The notes under the pieces: generated by a model
Database searches by the model: none
What the model was told of the DNA's origin: nothing
Seen by the model: the letters and a program-made list of their open reading frames with translations, nothing else
Assembly: GCF_019857225.1 (NCBI RefSeq)
Contig: NZ_JAFJSY010000008.1
Coordinates: forward strand, 62,001-126,000
Source of the DNA: Streptomyces plumbidurans
Lineage (GTDB): Bacteria; Actinomycetota; Actinomycetes; Streptomycetales; Streptomycetaceae
Direction: 5' to 3'
DNA: 64,000 nucleotides
In this document: positions 8,570 to 16,398 of the stretch, in pieces
Numbering within the stretch: position 1 is the stretch's first letter
How the letters are laid out: every line of letters starts with the position of its first letter
Position numbers and translations under genes: made by a program

Positions 8570-8588
8570 CCCAGCCGGCCAGGTGCCG

Positions 8589-9407
8589 CTACGGCATACG
8601 GCCCACGCCGCCGAACTCGATCCACTCCTGGGTGAGCTGACGTGGCGCCACCTCGGTGTCCGGCCGCCAGGTGGACACCTCCACCAGGCCGGGCTCCAGG
8701 ATCTCCAGCCCGTCGAACAACGCCGCGACGTCCTTCTCCTGGCGCACCCGGCCCCAGTGCCCCTGCGTCGCCTGGTCCATGAAGCCGGTCACGAATTCCC
8801 GTACCTCCGGGTCCTCGCTCACCAGCTGACACATCAGCAGACAGCTGCCGGGCGCGAGCCGTTCGCGTACCCGCTCCACGACCGCGGCGGGCCCGTCGGT
8901 CTCGCTGTCCGGAATGCAGTGGAACACCGAGTTGAACAACACCGCGACCGGCTCCGAGAAGTCGATCAGGCGCTCGGTGTCGGGGTGGGAGAAGATCGCG
9001 TCCGTCTCGCGCATGTCCGCCTGGATGACGGCGGTGCGGTCGTTCTGGTCCAGCAGGGCCCGGCCGTGCACCAGCACCATCGGGTCGTTGTCGACGTAGA
9101 CCACACGCGAGTCCGGTTCGATCTGCTGCGCCACCTGGTGCACGTTGTTCTGCGTGGGCAGGCCTGAACCGTGGTCGAGGAACTGCCTGATGCCGTACTC
9201 CTGCGCCAGCGTCCGGACCACGCGCTGGAGGAAGCGCCGGTTGTTCAGCGCCAGCGCGCGGGTGCTGGGCACCACCTTGTCCAGTTCCTCGCAGGCGGCC
9301 CGGTCCACCGCGTAGTTGTCCTTGCCGCCCAGATAGTGGTCGTACATGCGCGCGGCTGTCGGAACCGTGGCATCGATCTTCGTGGACAGCCGCTTCCCGG
9401 ACTCCAT
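8589..9407 (-). CDS. SAM-dependent methyltransferase, DUF574 family (second copy)
   Basis: This 272-residue paralogue of the protein at 5417-6205 shares AARMYDHYLGGKDNYAVD near the N-terminus, FLDHGSGLPTQNNVHQ in the SAM site and VVYVDNDPMVL. The start is ATG 9407, with GGGGGAG just upstream. The frame stays open to 9461 but lacks support there. It converges on the whiJ-like gene with only 19 bases between. The first glycine-rich motif reads DHGSGLPT rather than DIGTGIPT, so the two copies have diverged. The substrate is unknown. Confidence 0.85.
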   Translation of the reverse strand: MESGKRLSTKIDATVPTAARMYDHYLGGKDNYAVDRAACEELDKVVPSTRALALNNRRFLQRVVRTLAQEYGIRQFLDHGSGLPTQNNVHQVAQQIEPDSRVVYVDNDPMVLVHGRALLDQNDRTAVIQADMRETDAIFSHPDTERLIDFSEPVAVLFNSVFHCIPDSETDGPAAVVERVRERLAPGSCLLMCQLVSEDPEVREFVTGFMDQATQGHWGRVRQEKDVAALFDGLEILEPGLVEVSTWRPDTEVAPRQLTQEWIEFGGVGRMP

Positions 9408-9527
9408 CGTCTCCCCCACTTCCAAGCCGCATCGCGCGGACCGGTTCGCCAAGCAACACATCCTAGGGAAAAAGCACTTGGTCGAGCCACTCCTCGCACG
9501 ATTCCGCCACCCGTGATCGGCCCGCGG

Positions 9528-9671
9528 TCAGCTCAGGCGGCCGAGCAGCGATGTGACCACCCATTGGACGAACGCGCCCAGCGCGGCCGCCAGCGCCACC
9601 TTCCCCGCCTTCTTTCCCGCCTTGCGCGCGGCTCGGCGAACACGCCCGGATTCCTGCTCGGGTTCCCTCAT
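9528..9671 (-). CDS. Small membrane protein (47 residues)
   Basis: This is a short reading frame I found directly on the minus strand (ATG 9671 to TGA 9528). It encodes a strongly basic N-terminal half (RVRRAARKAGKKAGK) and one hydrophobic helix (VALAAALGAFVQWVVTSLL). Positive-inside topology predicts a single-pass inner-membrane peptide. Codon third positions are nearly all G or C, as in the flanking genes. A weak GGTGG lies upstream. It fills an otherwise unexplained gap. I recognise no family. Confidence 0.5.
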   Translation of the reverse strand: MREPEQESGRVRRAARKAGKKAGKVALAAALGAFVQWVVTSLLGRLS

Positions 9672-9793
9672 AAGACCACCATTCAGTGAACACATGGACA
9701 CTGAACGACCAGGCTAGGGAATGCCGTTGGAGATGACTCCGGTCCGGATGCCACTCAACTCACCCCTGTTTATTGGACAGTTCTCACAACCTC

Positions 9794-9822
9794 TTGACGG
9801 AGGTGGTTCAGACCTTTAGGTT
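9794..9822 (+). promoter_or_regulatory. Chitinase-type promoter of the PL7 lyase gene
   Basis: TTGACG (9794-9799), a 17-base spacer, then TAGGTT (9817-9822). The spacer contains TGGTTCAGACCT (9804-9815), which matches the 12-bp element known from Streptomyces chitinase promoters and resembles DasR sites (TGGTCTAGACCA). The same layout recurs at 34535-34563. The leader to the ATG is about 110 bases and contains a tandem 12-bp repeat (GACATGAATCAG at 9865-9876 and 9877-9888). Confidence 0.6.
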
Positions 9823-9864
9823 CTCCCACACCCACCAGGTTCACAAACAAGCATTCTGTTCATG

Positions 9865-9888
9865 GACATGAATCAGGACATGAATCAG
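9865..9888 (+). repeat. Tandem 12-bp repeat in the lyase leader
   Basis: GACATGAATCAG occurs twice in perfect tandem in the untranslated leader of the lyase gene. It contains ATG triplets that could open short upstream frames, but none has a Shine-Dalgarno site. Confidence 0.6.
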
Positions 9889-9937
9889 ATGCTTCGGGAA
9901 CGTGCTCACCCCCACCATCGAGAAAGCAGGGCACGCC

Positions 9938-10717
9938 ATGATCCGTTCGAAAGTCCTGGCCGGTGTCAGCGTCACGGCCGCCGTCGGCGTACTGGCGGTC
10001 ATGAGCACCGGGGACGCCACCGCCGCCGATCCCGGCAAGGCTCCCGGCGGCAACTTCGACCTGTCCGTGTGGCAGCTTCAGGAGCCCGTCGGCTCCCCCG
10101 GTTCCCCCACCACGATCCCGTCCTCGCGCCTCCAGGGCGCGAACGGCTACCAGGACACGTACTTCTACACCGACCAGCGCGACGGCGCGATGACGTTCTG
10201 GGCTCCGGAGAAGGGCGTCACCACGCCCAACTCCAACTACGCCCGCTCCGAGTTGCGGGAGATGAACCGCAGCGGCAGCGCGGCCAACTGGTCACTGAGC
10301 GGCAGCCACAAGCTGAGCGCCACCCTGCGGGTCGTGTCGGTCACGAAGAACGTGTGCGTCGGCCAGATCCACCTCGGCACCGGCGGCTCCTCCACCAAGC
10401 CGCTGGTGGAGCTCTACTACCGGTCGAGCGGCGACATCGTCCTCGGCACCGAGAACTCCCCCTCCGGCGGGCAGACCCTGCACACCGTCGGCCATGTCTC
10501 GGTCGGCAAGACCTGGACGTACACGATCGCGGTCTCCGGCGGCGACACTGTCGACCTGACGGTCAACGGCAGCACCACCCACTACTCGATCCCGTCGTCG
10601 TTCTTCTCCTACAAGCAGTACTTCAAGGCCGGTTCCTACAACCAGTCGTCCTCCGACAGCACCACCAACGGCGCACGGGTCGCGTTCTACGGGCTGAACG
10701 TCTCCCACAGCGGCTGA
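9938..10717 (+). CDS. Secreted alginate lyase, polysaccharide lyase family 7
   Basis: This 259-residue protein has a Sec signal peptide (about residues 1-30, ending ATAA) and then a single lyase domain. The three PL7 catalytic blocks are present: RSELREM at about 103-109, QIH at about 143-145 and YFKAGSYNQ at about 228-236. These supply the Arg, Gln/His and Tyr residues used for beta-elimination of alginate. It would cleave alginate or a related polyuronate outside the cell. ATG 9938 is chosen because the signal peptide begins there; the frame upstream (9902) has no ribosome-binding site. The promoter has a chitinase-type operator. Confidence 0.88.
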   Translation: MIRSKVLAGVSVTAAVGVLAVMSTGDATAADPGKAPGGNFDLSVWQLQEPVGSPGSPTTIPSSRLQGANGYQDTYFYTDQRDGAMTFWAPEKGVTTPNSNYARSELREMNRSGSAANWSLSGSHKLSATLRVVSVTKNVCVGQIHLGTGGSSTKPLVELYYRSSGDIVLGTENSPSGGQTLHTVGHVSVGKTWTYTIAVSGGDTVDLTVNGSTTHYSIPSSFFSYKQYFKAGSYNQSSSDSTTNGARVAFYGLNVSHSG

Positions 10718-10734
10718 GCGCGGCGATCGACCCC

Positions 10735-10777
10735 GGTGTCCCGTCGCCCGCCACCTCCCGGCGGGCCGCGGGACGCC
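10735..10777. terminator. Bidirectional terminator between lyase and ROK genes
   Basis: An 18-bp stem (10735-10752 with 10760-10777, 15 Watson-Crick pairs plus one wobble) and a 7-base loop lie between the convergent PL7 and ROK genes. Confidence 0.65.
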
Positions 10778-10808
10778 GGTCGCGGGTTCCATGGCCTTTG
10801 GCCGAGGC

Positions 10809-11963
10809 CTACTTGGCGGGCGCGAAGACGCGCTGCGCCGCGACCGCGGCCCCGCCCCGCGCCCACTCCTCGAACGGCAGCGGGCGTACGACGAGATCGC
10901 AGTCGACGGCGGCACCGAACGCGTGGTCGACGAAGCTCTGCCTGATGTGGTCGGCGAAGAGGTCATAGGAGGCCACACCCTCACCGGAGATGATGATGCG
11001 CTCCGGGCCGATGAGGTTGGCGACGCAGGCGAGCGCCAGGCCCACGGCCCGGCCCGCGCCGGCGAAGACCGCCCGGACCTCGGGATCTCCGGCGTGTGCG
11101 AGGCGCACCGCCTCCTCCATGGTCAACCGGGCGTTGCCGGTGGCCTGCCGGGCCTGCTCGGTGATCGCATGCGTGGACGCGACCGCCTCCACGCAACCGG
11201 TGTTGCCGCAGGTGCAGATGCGGTCGACACAGCTCACCGGGAGATGTCCGACCTCGCCCGCCACGCCGTGCGCCCCCGAGACCACGCGACCGCCGATGGA
11301 GAGTCCCGCGCCGATGCCGGCGCCGACGGTGACCAGCGCGAAGGTCGACAGGCCGGCGCCAGCTCCGAACCACTGCTCGGCCACGGTCAGCGCCCGTACG
11401 TCGTTCTCGATGACCGTCGGCGCCCCGGCGGCGGTCTCGACCAACTGGGCGAGCGGCACACGGCGCCAGTCGAGGAAGGGCGAGTACTGGACCGTGCCGA
11501 GGCGGCTGTCCACGTCGCCCGAGATCGTGACACCGATGCCGTGGAGGGTATCGACCTGCGTCAGGCCGGCCATCGCGCGCAGCTCGTCCACCAGCCGGGC
11601 GATCGCCAGGACCACGGTGCCCACGTCCCGTGAGTCGAGTCGGACACGGCTCGCGGCCAGCGGTCGGGCGGTCAAGTCGGCGAGTACGCCGATGAGTTCC
11701 TCGCCGGTGACCTTCACCCCGGCGAACAGGGCGCGTTCGGCACGGACGGCGATGAGTGTCGCGGGGCGGCCGCTGGCCCGTTCCGTGGTGGGACGGCCCA
11801 CCTCGGTGATCCAGCCGTCGACCATCAGCGGGGTGGCCACCTTGGTGACCGCTCCCGGTGTCAGCCCGGTGCGCCGCCCGATCTCGGCACGGCTCAGCGG
11901 GCCGTGCTGGAGCAGGGTCTGGAAGACCAGGGCGGCCGCGGGAGGCTGATCGGCGAGGGTCAT
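10809..11963 (-). CDS. ROK-family transcriptional regulator
   Basis: This 384-residue protein has an N-terminal winged helix-turn-helix (RAEIGRRTGLTPGAVTKVATPL, about residues 24-45) and a C-terminal ROK sugar-kinase-like domain. The phosphate-loop-like GAGIGAGLSI and the zinc-binding cluster CTCGNTGC are present. It lies divergent from the GH27-led operon, so it is the obvious candidate sensor for sugars released by that pathway. ROK regulators of this class usually repress sugar operons and leave DNA on ligand binding; the ligand here is not known. Its upstream region carries the TTTCC/GGAAA inverted repeat at 11979-11991. Confidence 0.9.
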   Translation of the reverse strand: MTLADQPPAAALVFQTLLQHGPLSRAEIGRRTGLTPGAVTKVATPLMVDGWITEVGRPTTERASGRPATLIAVRAERALFAGVKVTGEELIGVLADLTARPLAASRVRLDSRDVGTVVLAIARLVDELRAMAGLTQVDTLHGIGVTISGDVDSRLGTVQYSPFLDWRRVPLAQLVETAAGAPTVIENDVRALTVAEQWFGAGAGLSTFALVTVGAGIGAGLSIGGRVVSGAHGVAGEVGHLPVSCVDRICTCGNTGCVEAVASTHAITEQARQATGNARLTMEEAVRLAHAGDPEVRAVFAGAGRAVGLALACVANLIGPERIIISGEGVASYDLFADHIRQSFVDHAFGAAVDCDLVVRPLPFEEWARGGAAVAAQRVFAPAK

Positions 11964-11978
11964 ACGCCCGACCTTACC

Positions 11979-11991
11979 TTTCCTTTGGAAA
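11979..11991. promoter_or_regulatory. Candidate ROK operator
   Basis: TTTCC-TTT-GGAAA is an AT-richer inverted repeat 15 bases upstream of the ROK start codon in a GC-rich setting. It suits autoregulation and control of the divergent GH27 operon. The evidence is symmetry and position only. Confidence 0.4.
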
Positions 11992-12111
11992 CTAAGACAA
12001 GACCCGAATCACCCCATGTCTTGGCCGGAAACCGCAGGTCGCTCACCCTTTTCTGACGGAAACCCTTCGCCCTGGCCCGCAGACATCGGATATCTCGCGG
12101 CTTCGACTATG

Positions 12112-12141
12112 TTGACGCCGGAAGGAAACCAGTCCTACATT
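12112..12141 (+). promoter_or_regulatory. Candidate promoter of the GH27-led operon A
   Basis: TTGACG (12112-12117), 18 bases, TACATT (12136-12141). This is the best hexamer pair in the divergent region and would transcribe the gene set from 12285 to 23474. Confidence 0.45.
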
Positions 12142-12284
12142 CGCCGCACTCCTCGTCGGGGCCGACGGGACGGTCCGGCGCCGCGAGGAGCGTGGCCCCC
12201 ACCCACGTGCCCGTTGCCCGCTTTGCCGCTTCCCCGATCCCGCAGGCGATCACGCCTGCAGTCGCGCCCTGACGGAGTACACAC

Positions 12285-14360
12285 ATGGCTCGTCCAGCTC
12301 GACCCTCACGTCTGAGAACGCTGACCTGTGTCACCGCACTCGCGGTGGCCCTCGCCGTGCCCGCCGCCGCGCGGGCCGCCTCCCCGGCCGATGCCCCCGC
12401 GGCCAAGGCGTCCGGGAACACGGCCGCACCCGTCGTGGCGGCCAAGCCGTACATGGGCTACAGCACCTGGAGCCTCGAATCGACCAACTTCCCCGGCTAC
12501 GGCGGAGAGAACTGGGTCACCGAGACCAACGTCCTGAAGCAGGCCGACGTCCTGGCCTCGAAGCTGAAGTCCCACGGCTACAACTACGTGAACGTGGACG
12601 CCGGCTGGAACGTCGACAACGGCAAGAACGTCGGTGACGCCTACGCCCGGCCGACCGCGGACCTCAAGAAGTTCCCGCACGGCATGAAGTACGTCGCCGA
12701 CCAACTGCACCGCAAGGGACTGAAGTTCGGCCTCTATCTCGCCGTGGGCCTCTATCAGGACTACTACAACGACGGCAAGACACCGATATACGACGCACCC
12801 GGCTGCACCACCAAGGACATCGTCTACCCGGACCTGCGCAAGACGAGCGGCTGGGACAACGTCTCCTACCAGCTGAACTTCGCCAGCCCCTGCACCACCA
12901 AGTACATCCAGTCCGTCGCCGACGAACTGGCCTCCTGGGGCGTCGACTTCCTCAAGATCGACGGCGTCGGCCCCGGCTCCAACCAGGGCGACGACGCCCA
13001 CAACAACGTCCCCGACATCAAGGCCTGGCACACCGCGCTGCAGAAGACGGGCCGGCCCATCCAGTTCGTCCTGTCCTGGTCGCTCAGCCACAACCAGGCC
13101 GACGTCTGGAAGGCCAACTCCAACGGCTGGCGCGTCGACACCGACGTCGAGTGCTACTGCGACACGCTGGTGACCTGGAACAACTCCGTGAAGGGGCGCT
13201 GGAACGACGTCGTGCCGTGGATCGATGACGCCGGGCCGGGGCACTGGAACAACCTCGACTCCCTCGATGTCGGCGTCGGCGTGATGGATGGCATCAACAA
13301 CGTCGAGCGGCAGAGCTACATGACGCTGTGGGCCATCGAGTCCGCACCGCTGTACATCGGCGACGACCTCACCAAGCTCGACTCCTACGGCCTGAAGCTG
13401 CTCACCAACGACGAGGTCATCGCGGTCGACCAGGCGGGCAACCCGGCCAGGCCGGTCAGCCAGAAGACACCCCAGCAGGTGTGGTACGCCCGTAACGCGG
13501 ACGGCAGTTACACCGTGGCGCTCTTCAACCTCGACAAGGGCTACTCCGATGTGACGGCCGACTTCGGCGACCTCGGCATCAGCGGCAAGGCCTCGGTCCG
13601 CGACCTGTGGAGCCACAAGAACCTCGGCTCGGTCCGCGGCCACTTCACCGACAACCTGCCCCCGCACGGCTCACGCCTGCTGCGGATCACCCCGCAGGGG
13701 ACCGGCAAGCACCCCGGCGTCCCGCTCGCTGTGCACGGCACCGAGTCCACCGCCACCAGCGTCTCGCTCGACTGGAACCCGGTGAACTCCGGTACGCGGA
13801 CCACCGGTTACGACGTCTACGCGAACGGCTCCAGGGCGACCACCGTCACCGGCACCTCGGCCACGGTCAACGGTCTCAAGGCCGGCACGGACTACGCGTT
13901 CACCGTCGTCGCCCATGACGCCAGGGGCCGGACGTCCGCACCCAGCAAGGCGATTCACGTCTCCACACCGGCCACGGGCGGACCGGTCTCCTACGAGGCC
14001 GAGGCCTCCGGAAACACCCTCGGCGGCAACGCATCCGTATCGGACTGCTCCGAGTGCTCGGGCGGCAAGAAGGTCGGCAACCTCGGCGGCGGCGGATCCG
14101 TGGCGATCAACCACGTCACCGCGCCGAAGGACGGCACGTACCTGATGAAGCTCGACTACACGGACGGTTCCTCCGGCCGCACGATCGTGGTCACCACGGG
14201 CGACACGTCCTTCCAGGTGCCACTGCCCGGCAGCAACGACAACAACTGGGGCCGCCCGCAGTCGATCACCGTGTCCGTGCCGCTGAAGGCCGGCGAGAAC
14301 ACGATCGGCTTCGGCAACCCCTCGGACTACGCCTCCGACGTGGACCGGATCACTCTCTGA
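12285..14360 (+). CDS. Secreted GH27 glycosidase with FN3 and CBM35 domains
   Basis: This 691-residue exoenzyme has a signal peptide (about 1-31) and a GH27 TIM barrel (about 50-390) with the nucleophile in DFLKIDG (Asp226) and a probable acid/base Asp in WRVDTDVE (about 287). An all-beta C-terminal barrel domain follows (to about 470), then fibronectin type III (about 478-565) and a C-terminal CBM35-like module (about 570-691). GH27 enzymes are mostly alpha-galactosidases, and some are beta-L-arabinopyranosidases; the sequence alone does not decide. It is the only exported hydrolase of the locus and probably makes the first cut on a polymer or glycoprotein. It heads operon A. Confidence 0.85.
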   Translation: MARPARPSRLRTLTCVTALAVALAVPAAARAASPADAPAAKASGNTAAPVVAAKPYMGYSTWSLESTNFPGYGGENWVTETNVLKQADVLASKLKSHGYNYVNVDAGWNVDNGKNVGDAYARPTADLKKFPHGMKYVADQLHRKGLKFGLYLAVGLYQDYYNDGKTPIYDAPGCTTKDIVYPDLRKTSGWDNVSYQLNFASPCTTKYIQSVADELASWGVDFLKIDGVGPGSNQGDDAHNNVPDIKAWHTALQKTGRPIQFVLSWSLSHNQADVWKANSNGWRVDTDVECYCDTLVTWNNSVKGRWNDVVPWIDDAGPGHWNNLDSLDVGVGVMDGINNVERQSYMTLWAIESAPLYIGDDLTKLDSYGLKLLTNDEVIAVDQAGNPARPVSQKTPQQVWYARNADGSYTVALFNLDKGYSDVTADFGDLGISGKASVRDLWSHKNLGSVRGHFTDNLPPHGSRLLRITPQGTGKHPGVPLAVHGTESTATSVSLDWNPVNSGTRTTGYDVYANGSRATTVTGTSATVNGLKAGTDYAFTVVAHDARGRTSAPSKAIHVSTPATGGPVSYEAEASGNTLGGNASVSDCSECSGGKKVGNLGGGGSVAINHVTAPKDGTYLMKLDYTDGSSGRTIVVTTGDTSFQVPLPGSNDNNWGRPQSITVSVPLKAGENTIGFGNPSDYASDVDRITL

Positions 14361-14422
14361 CCGCCTCTCCGGCCCGACCGTTCCACCCGTCCGACAACTG
14401 ATCCGACACCTGAGGAGGTGCC

Positions 14423-15448
14423 GTGGTGGTCACATCACAAGGCAAGCTCACGACGCCGACCACACCGCCGTCCGCCGCGGTGACCACCACGGCCACCGAC
14501 CTCGGCCCAACTCCCCACGCCCGCAAGGTCCGTAGCGCCCGCAAGCCGGGACGCTCCACCCCGACCAGGTCCGCGGCGGCCCGCCGCCGCGACCTGCCGG
14601 CCGCTCTTGTGCTCATCCTGCCCGCGGTGGCCGGATTCGCGGTCTTCTTCGCCTATCCGACCCTGCGCGGCATCTACCTCAGTTTCACCGACTTCCATGT
14701 CCTGACCCCACCGCAGTGGGTGGGACTGGCCAACTTCCAGCAGATGTTCGGCGACGACGTCTTCTGGCACTCCCTGCTCGTCACCGTCTACTTCGTCGCC
14801 CTGTCCGTGTCCTTCGGCACCCTGATCTCCCTGGTGACGGCCGTGGTGCTGCACCGGGTGACCCGCTCCTCGCTCCTGCGCGGCGTGATCCTGCTGCCGT
14901 TCCTGATCTCCAACGTCATCGCCGCCCTGGTCTGGCAGTGGATGCTCGACCCCAGCCTCGGCATCGTCAACAGCGTCCTGAAGCACCTGACCGGGCACTC
15001 GATCCTCTTCCTCGGCAGCGGCGGATGGGCGATCCCGTCCCTCGCCGCGATCAGCGTGTGGAAGTGGATGGGCTACTACGCCCTGCTGATCTTCGCCGGA
15101 CTGCAGACCATCCCGTCCACGATCTACGAGGCGGGCCGGGTGGACGGCGCGAGCGAGACACAGATGTTCCGGCGGCTGACGGTGCCCCTGCTGCGCCCCA
15201 TCCTCGTCATGGTGGTCGTCCTGACGGTGATCAACTCCTTCCAGGTGTTCGACATCGTGCAGGTCACCACCCGGGGCGGCCCGGCCAACGCCTCGAACGT
15301 GCTGCAGATGTACATCTACGACAAGGCCTTCCGGCAGTTCGACTTCGGCTACGCCGCCACCCTGTCGCTGGCCCTGTTCGCCCTGCTGATCACGGTCACC
15401 TTCACCCAACTGCGGCTCGCCCGCGCCAACGAATCCGACCTGACCTGA
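14423..15448 (+). CDS. Sugar ABC transporter permease (MalF/UgpA type)
   Basis: This 341-residue protein has a charged, proline-rich cytoplasmic N-terminus of about 60 residues and six transmembrane segments. The EAA loop in EAGRVDGASETQMFRRLTVPLL contacts the ATPase. The GTG at 14423 has AGGAGG four bases upstream. It pairs with the permease encoded 11 bases downstream and with the binding protein at 19885. No ATPase gene is present, so a shared MsiK-type ATPase is expected. Confidence 0.9.
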   Translation: MVVTSQGKLTTPTTPPSAAVTTTATDLGPTPHARKVRSARKPGRSTPTRSAAARRRDLPAALVLILPAVAGFAVFFAYPTLRGIYLSFTDFHVLTPPQWVGLANFQQMFGDDVFWHSLLVTVYFVALSVSFGTLISLVTAVVLHRVTRSSLLRGVILLPFLISNVIAALVWQWMLDPSLGIVNSVLKHLTGHSILFLGSGGWAIPSLAAISVWKWMGYYALLIFAGLQTIPSTIYEAGRVDGASETQMFRRLTVPLLRPILVMVVVLTVINSFQVFDIVQVTTRGGPANASNVLQMYIYDKAFRQFDFGYAATLSLALFALLITVTFTQLRLARANESDLT

Positions 15449-15459
15449 AGGAGGCCGTC

Positions 15460-16398
15460 ATGGCAGTCACCCTCGCGCCCGGCCCGACGGCCACCGCGCA
15501 GCGCCACACCCGCGACAACTCCCGCCGCCTCCCGCTCGGCAGGATCGCGGCCTGGATCTACCTCGGCATCGTCGTCCTGGTCACGCTCTTCCCCTTCTAC
15601 TGGATCCTGCGCACCGCGCTGTCCAACAACTACAAGCTGGCGACCAACCCCTCCTCACCGCTGCCGGTGGGCTTCACCTGGGGCGCCTTCGAGCGGGTCC
15701 TGGGGATCGCCTCCACCGCGGACGCCCAGGCCCAGGGCGGTTCGGGCGCCTCCATCGACATCGCGCTCTATCTCCGCAACTCGCTCGTCTACGCCTCCGT
15801 ACAGACGGTGCTGATCGTGCTGTTCTCCGCGGCGGCCGCGTACGCCTTCTCCCGGCTGCACTGGCGCGGGCGCAATCTGGTCTTCAACATCCTCATCGCC
15901 GCGCTGATGGTGCCCAGCGTCTTCACGCTGCTGCCCAACTTCGTCCTCGTCAAAGACCTCGGGCTGTCCAACACCTTCGGCGGGCTGATCCTGCCGGGCG
16001 CCCTCTTCCAGGCCTTCACCCTGTTCTTCCTGCGGCAGTTCATGCTCGGTCTGAGCAGCGAGGTCGAGGAGGCCGCCATCATCGACGGCGCGGGTCCCTT
16101 CCGGATCTTCTTCCGGATCATCCTGCCGATGTCGTCCGCGCCGATCGCCACCGTGTCGCTGCTGATGTTCGTCAACGCCTGGAACGACTACTTCTGGCCC
16201 CTGTTGATCACCAACAGCGAGAACGTGCAGCCCCTCACCCTCGCGCTCGGCGTCTTCAAGCAGTCCTCCCCGCAGGCCGCCCCCGACTGGGCGGGCCTGA
16301 TGGCGGCCGCCCTCGTCGCGGCTCTGCCGATGCTGCTGCTGTTCCTCGCCTTCGGGAAGCGCATCGTCAACTCCATCGGCTTCTCCGGTCTCAAGTGA
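15460..16398 (+). CDS. Sugar ABC transporter permease (MalG/UgpE type)
   Basis: This 312-residue second membrane subunit of the operon A importer has six transmembrane segments and the EAA motif EEAAIIDGAGPFRIFFRIILPM. ATG 15460 is preceded by AAGGAGG (15448-15454). It overlaps the GH95 gene through GTGA at 16395-16398, indicating translational coupling between importer and hydrolase. Confidence 0.9.
   Translation: MAVTLAPGPTATAQRHTRDNSRRLPLGRIAAWIYLGIVVLVTLFPFYWILRTALSNNYKLATNPSSPLPVGFTWGAFERVLGIASTADAQAQGGSGASIDIALYLRNSLVYASVQTVLIVLFSAAAAYAFSRLHWRGRNLVFNILIAALMVPSVFTLLPNFVLVKDLGLSNTFGGLILPGALFQAFTLFFLRQFMLGLSSEVEEAAIIDGAGPFRIFFRIILPMSSAPIATVSLLMFVNAWNDYFWPLLITNSENVQPLTLALGVFKQSSPQAAPDWAGLMAAALVAALPMLLLFLAFGKRIVNSIGFSGLK

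Larger units (their letters stand above)
11964..12284. other. Divergent ROK/GH27 control region (321 bases, no gene)
   Basis: I see no credible coding sequence here. It holds the ROK-side inverted repeat at 11979-11991 and a candidate GH27 promoter: TTGACG (12112-12117), an 18-base spacer, TACATT (12136-12141). The predicted leader is about 137 bases. A GGAG lies upstream of the GH27 ATG. Confidence 0.6.

Noticed and set aside
9862..9937. Upstream open frame starting ATGGACATGAATCAG in the lyase leader
   Set aside because: There is no Shine-Dalgarno site, and the frame continues as a shadow inside the lyase gene. I kept only the 12-bp tandem repeat as a feature.
10292..10984. Minus-strand frame overlapping the alginate lyase gene
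   Set aside because: It lacks domains, and the lyase frame has a signal peptide and all three catalytic blocks.
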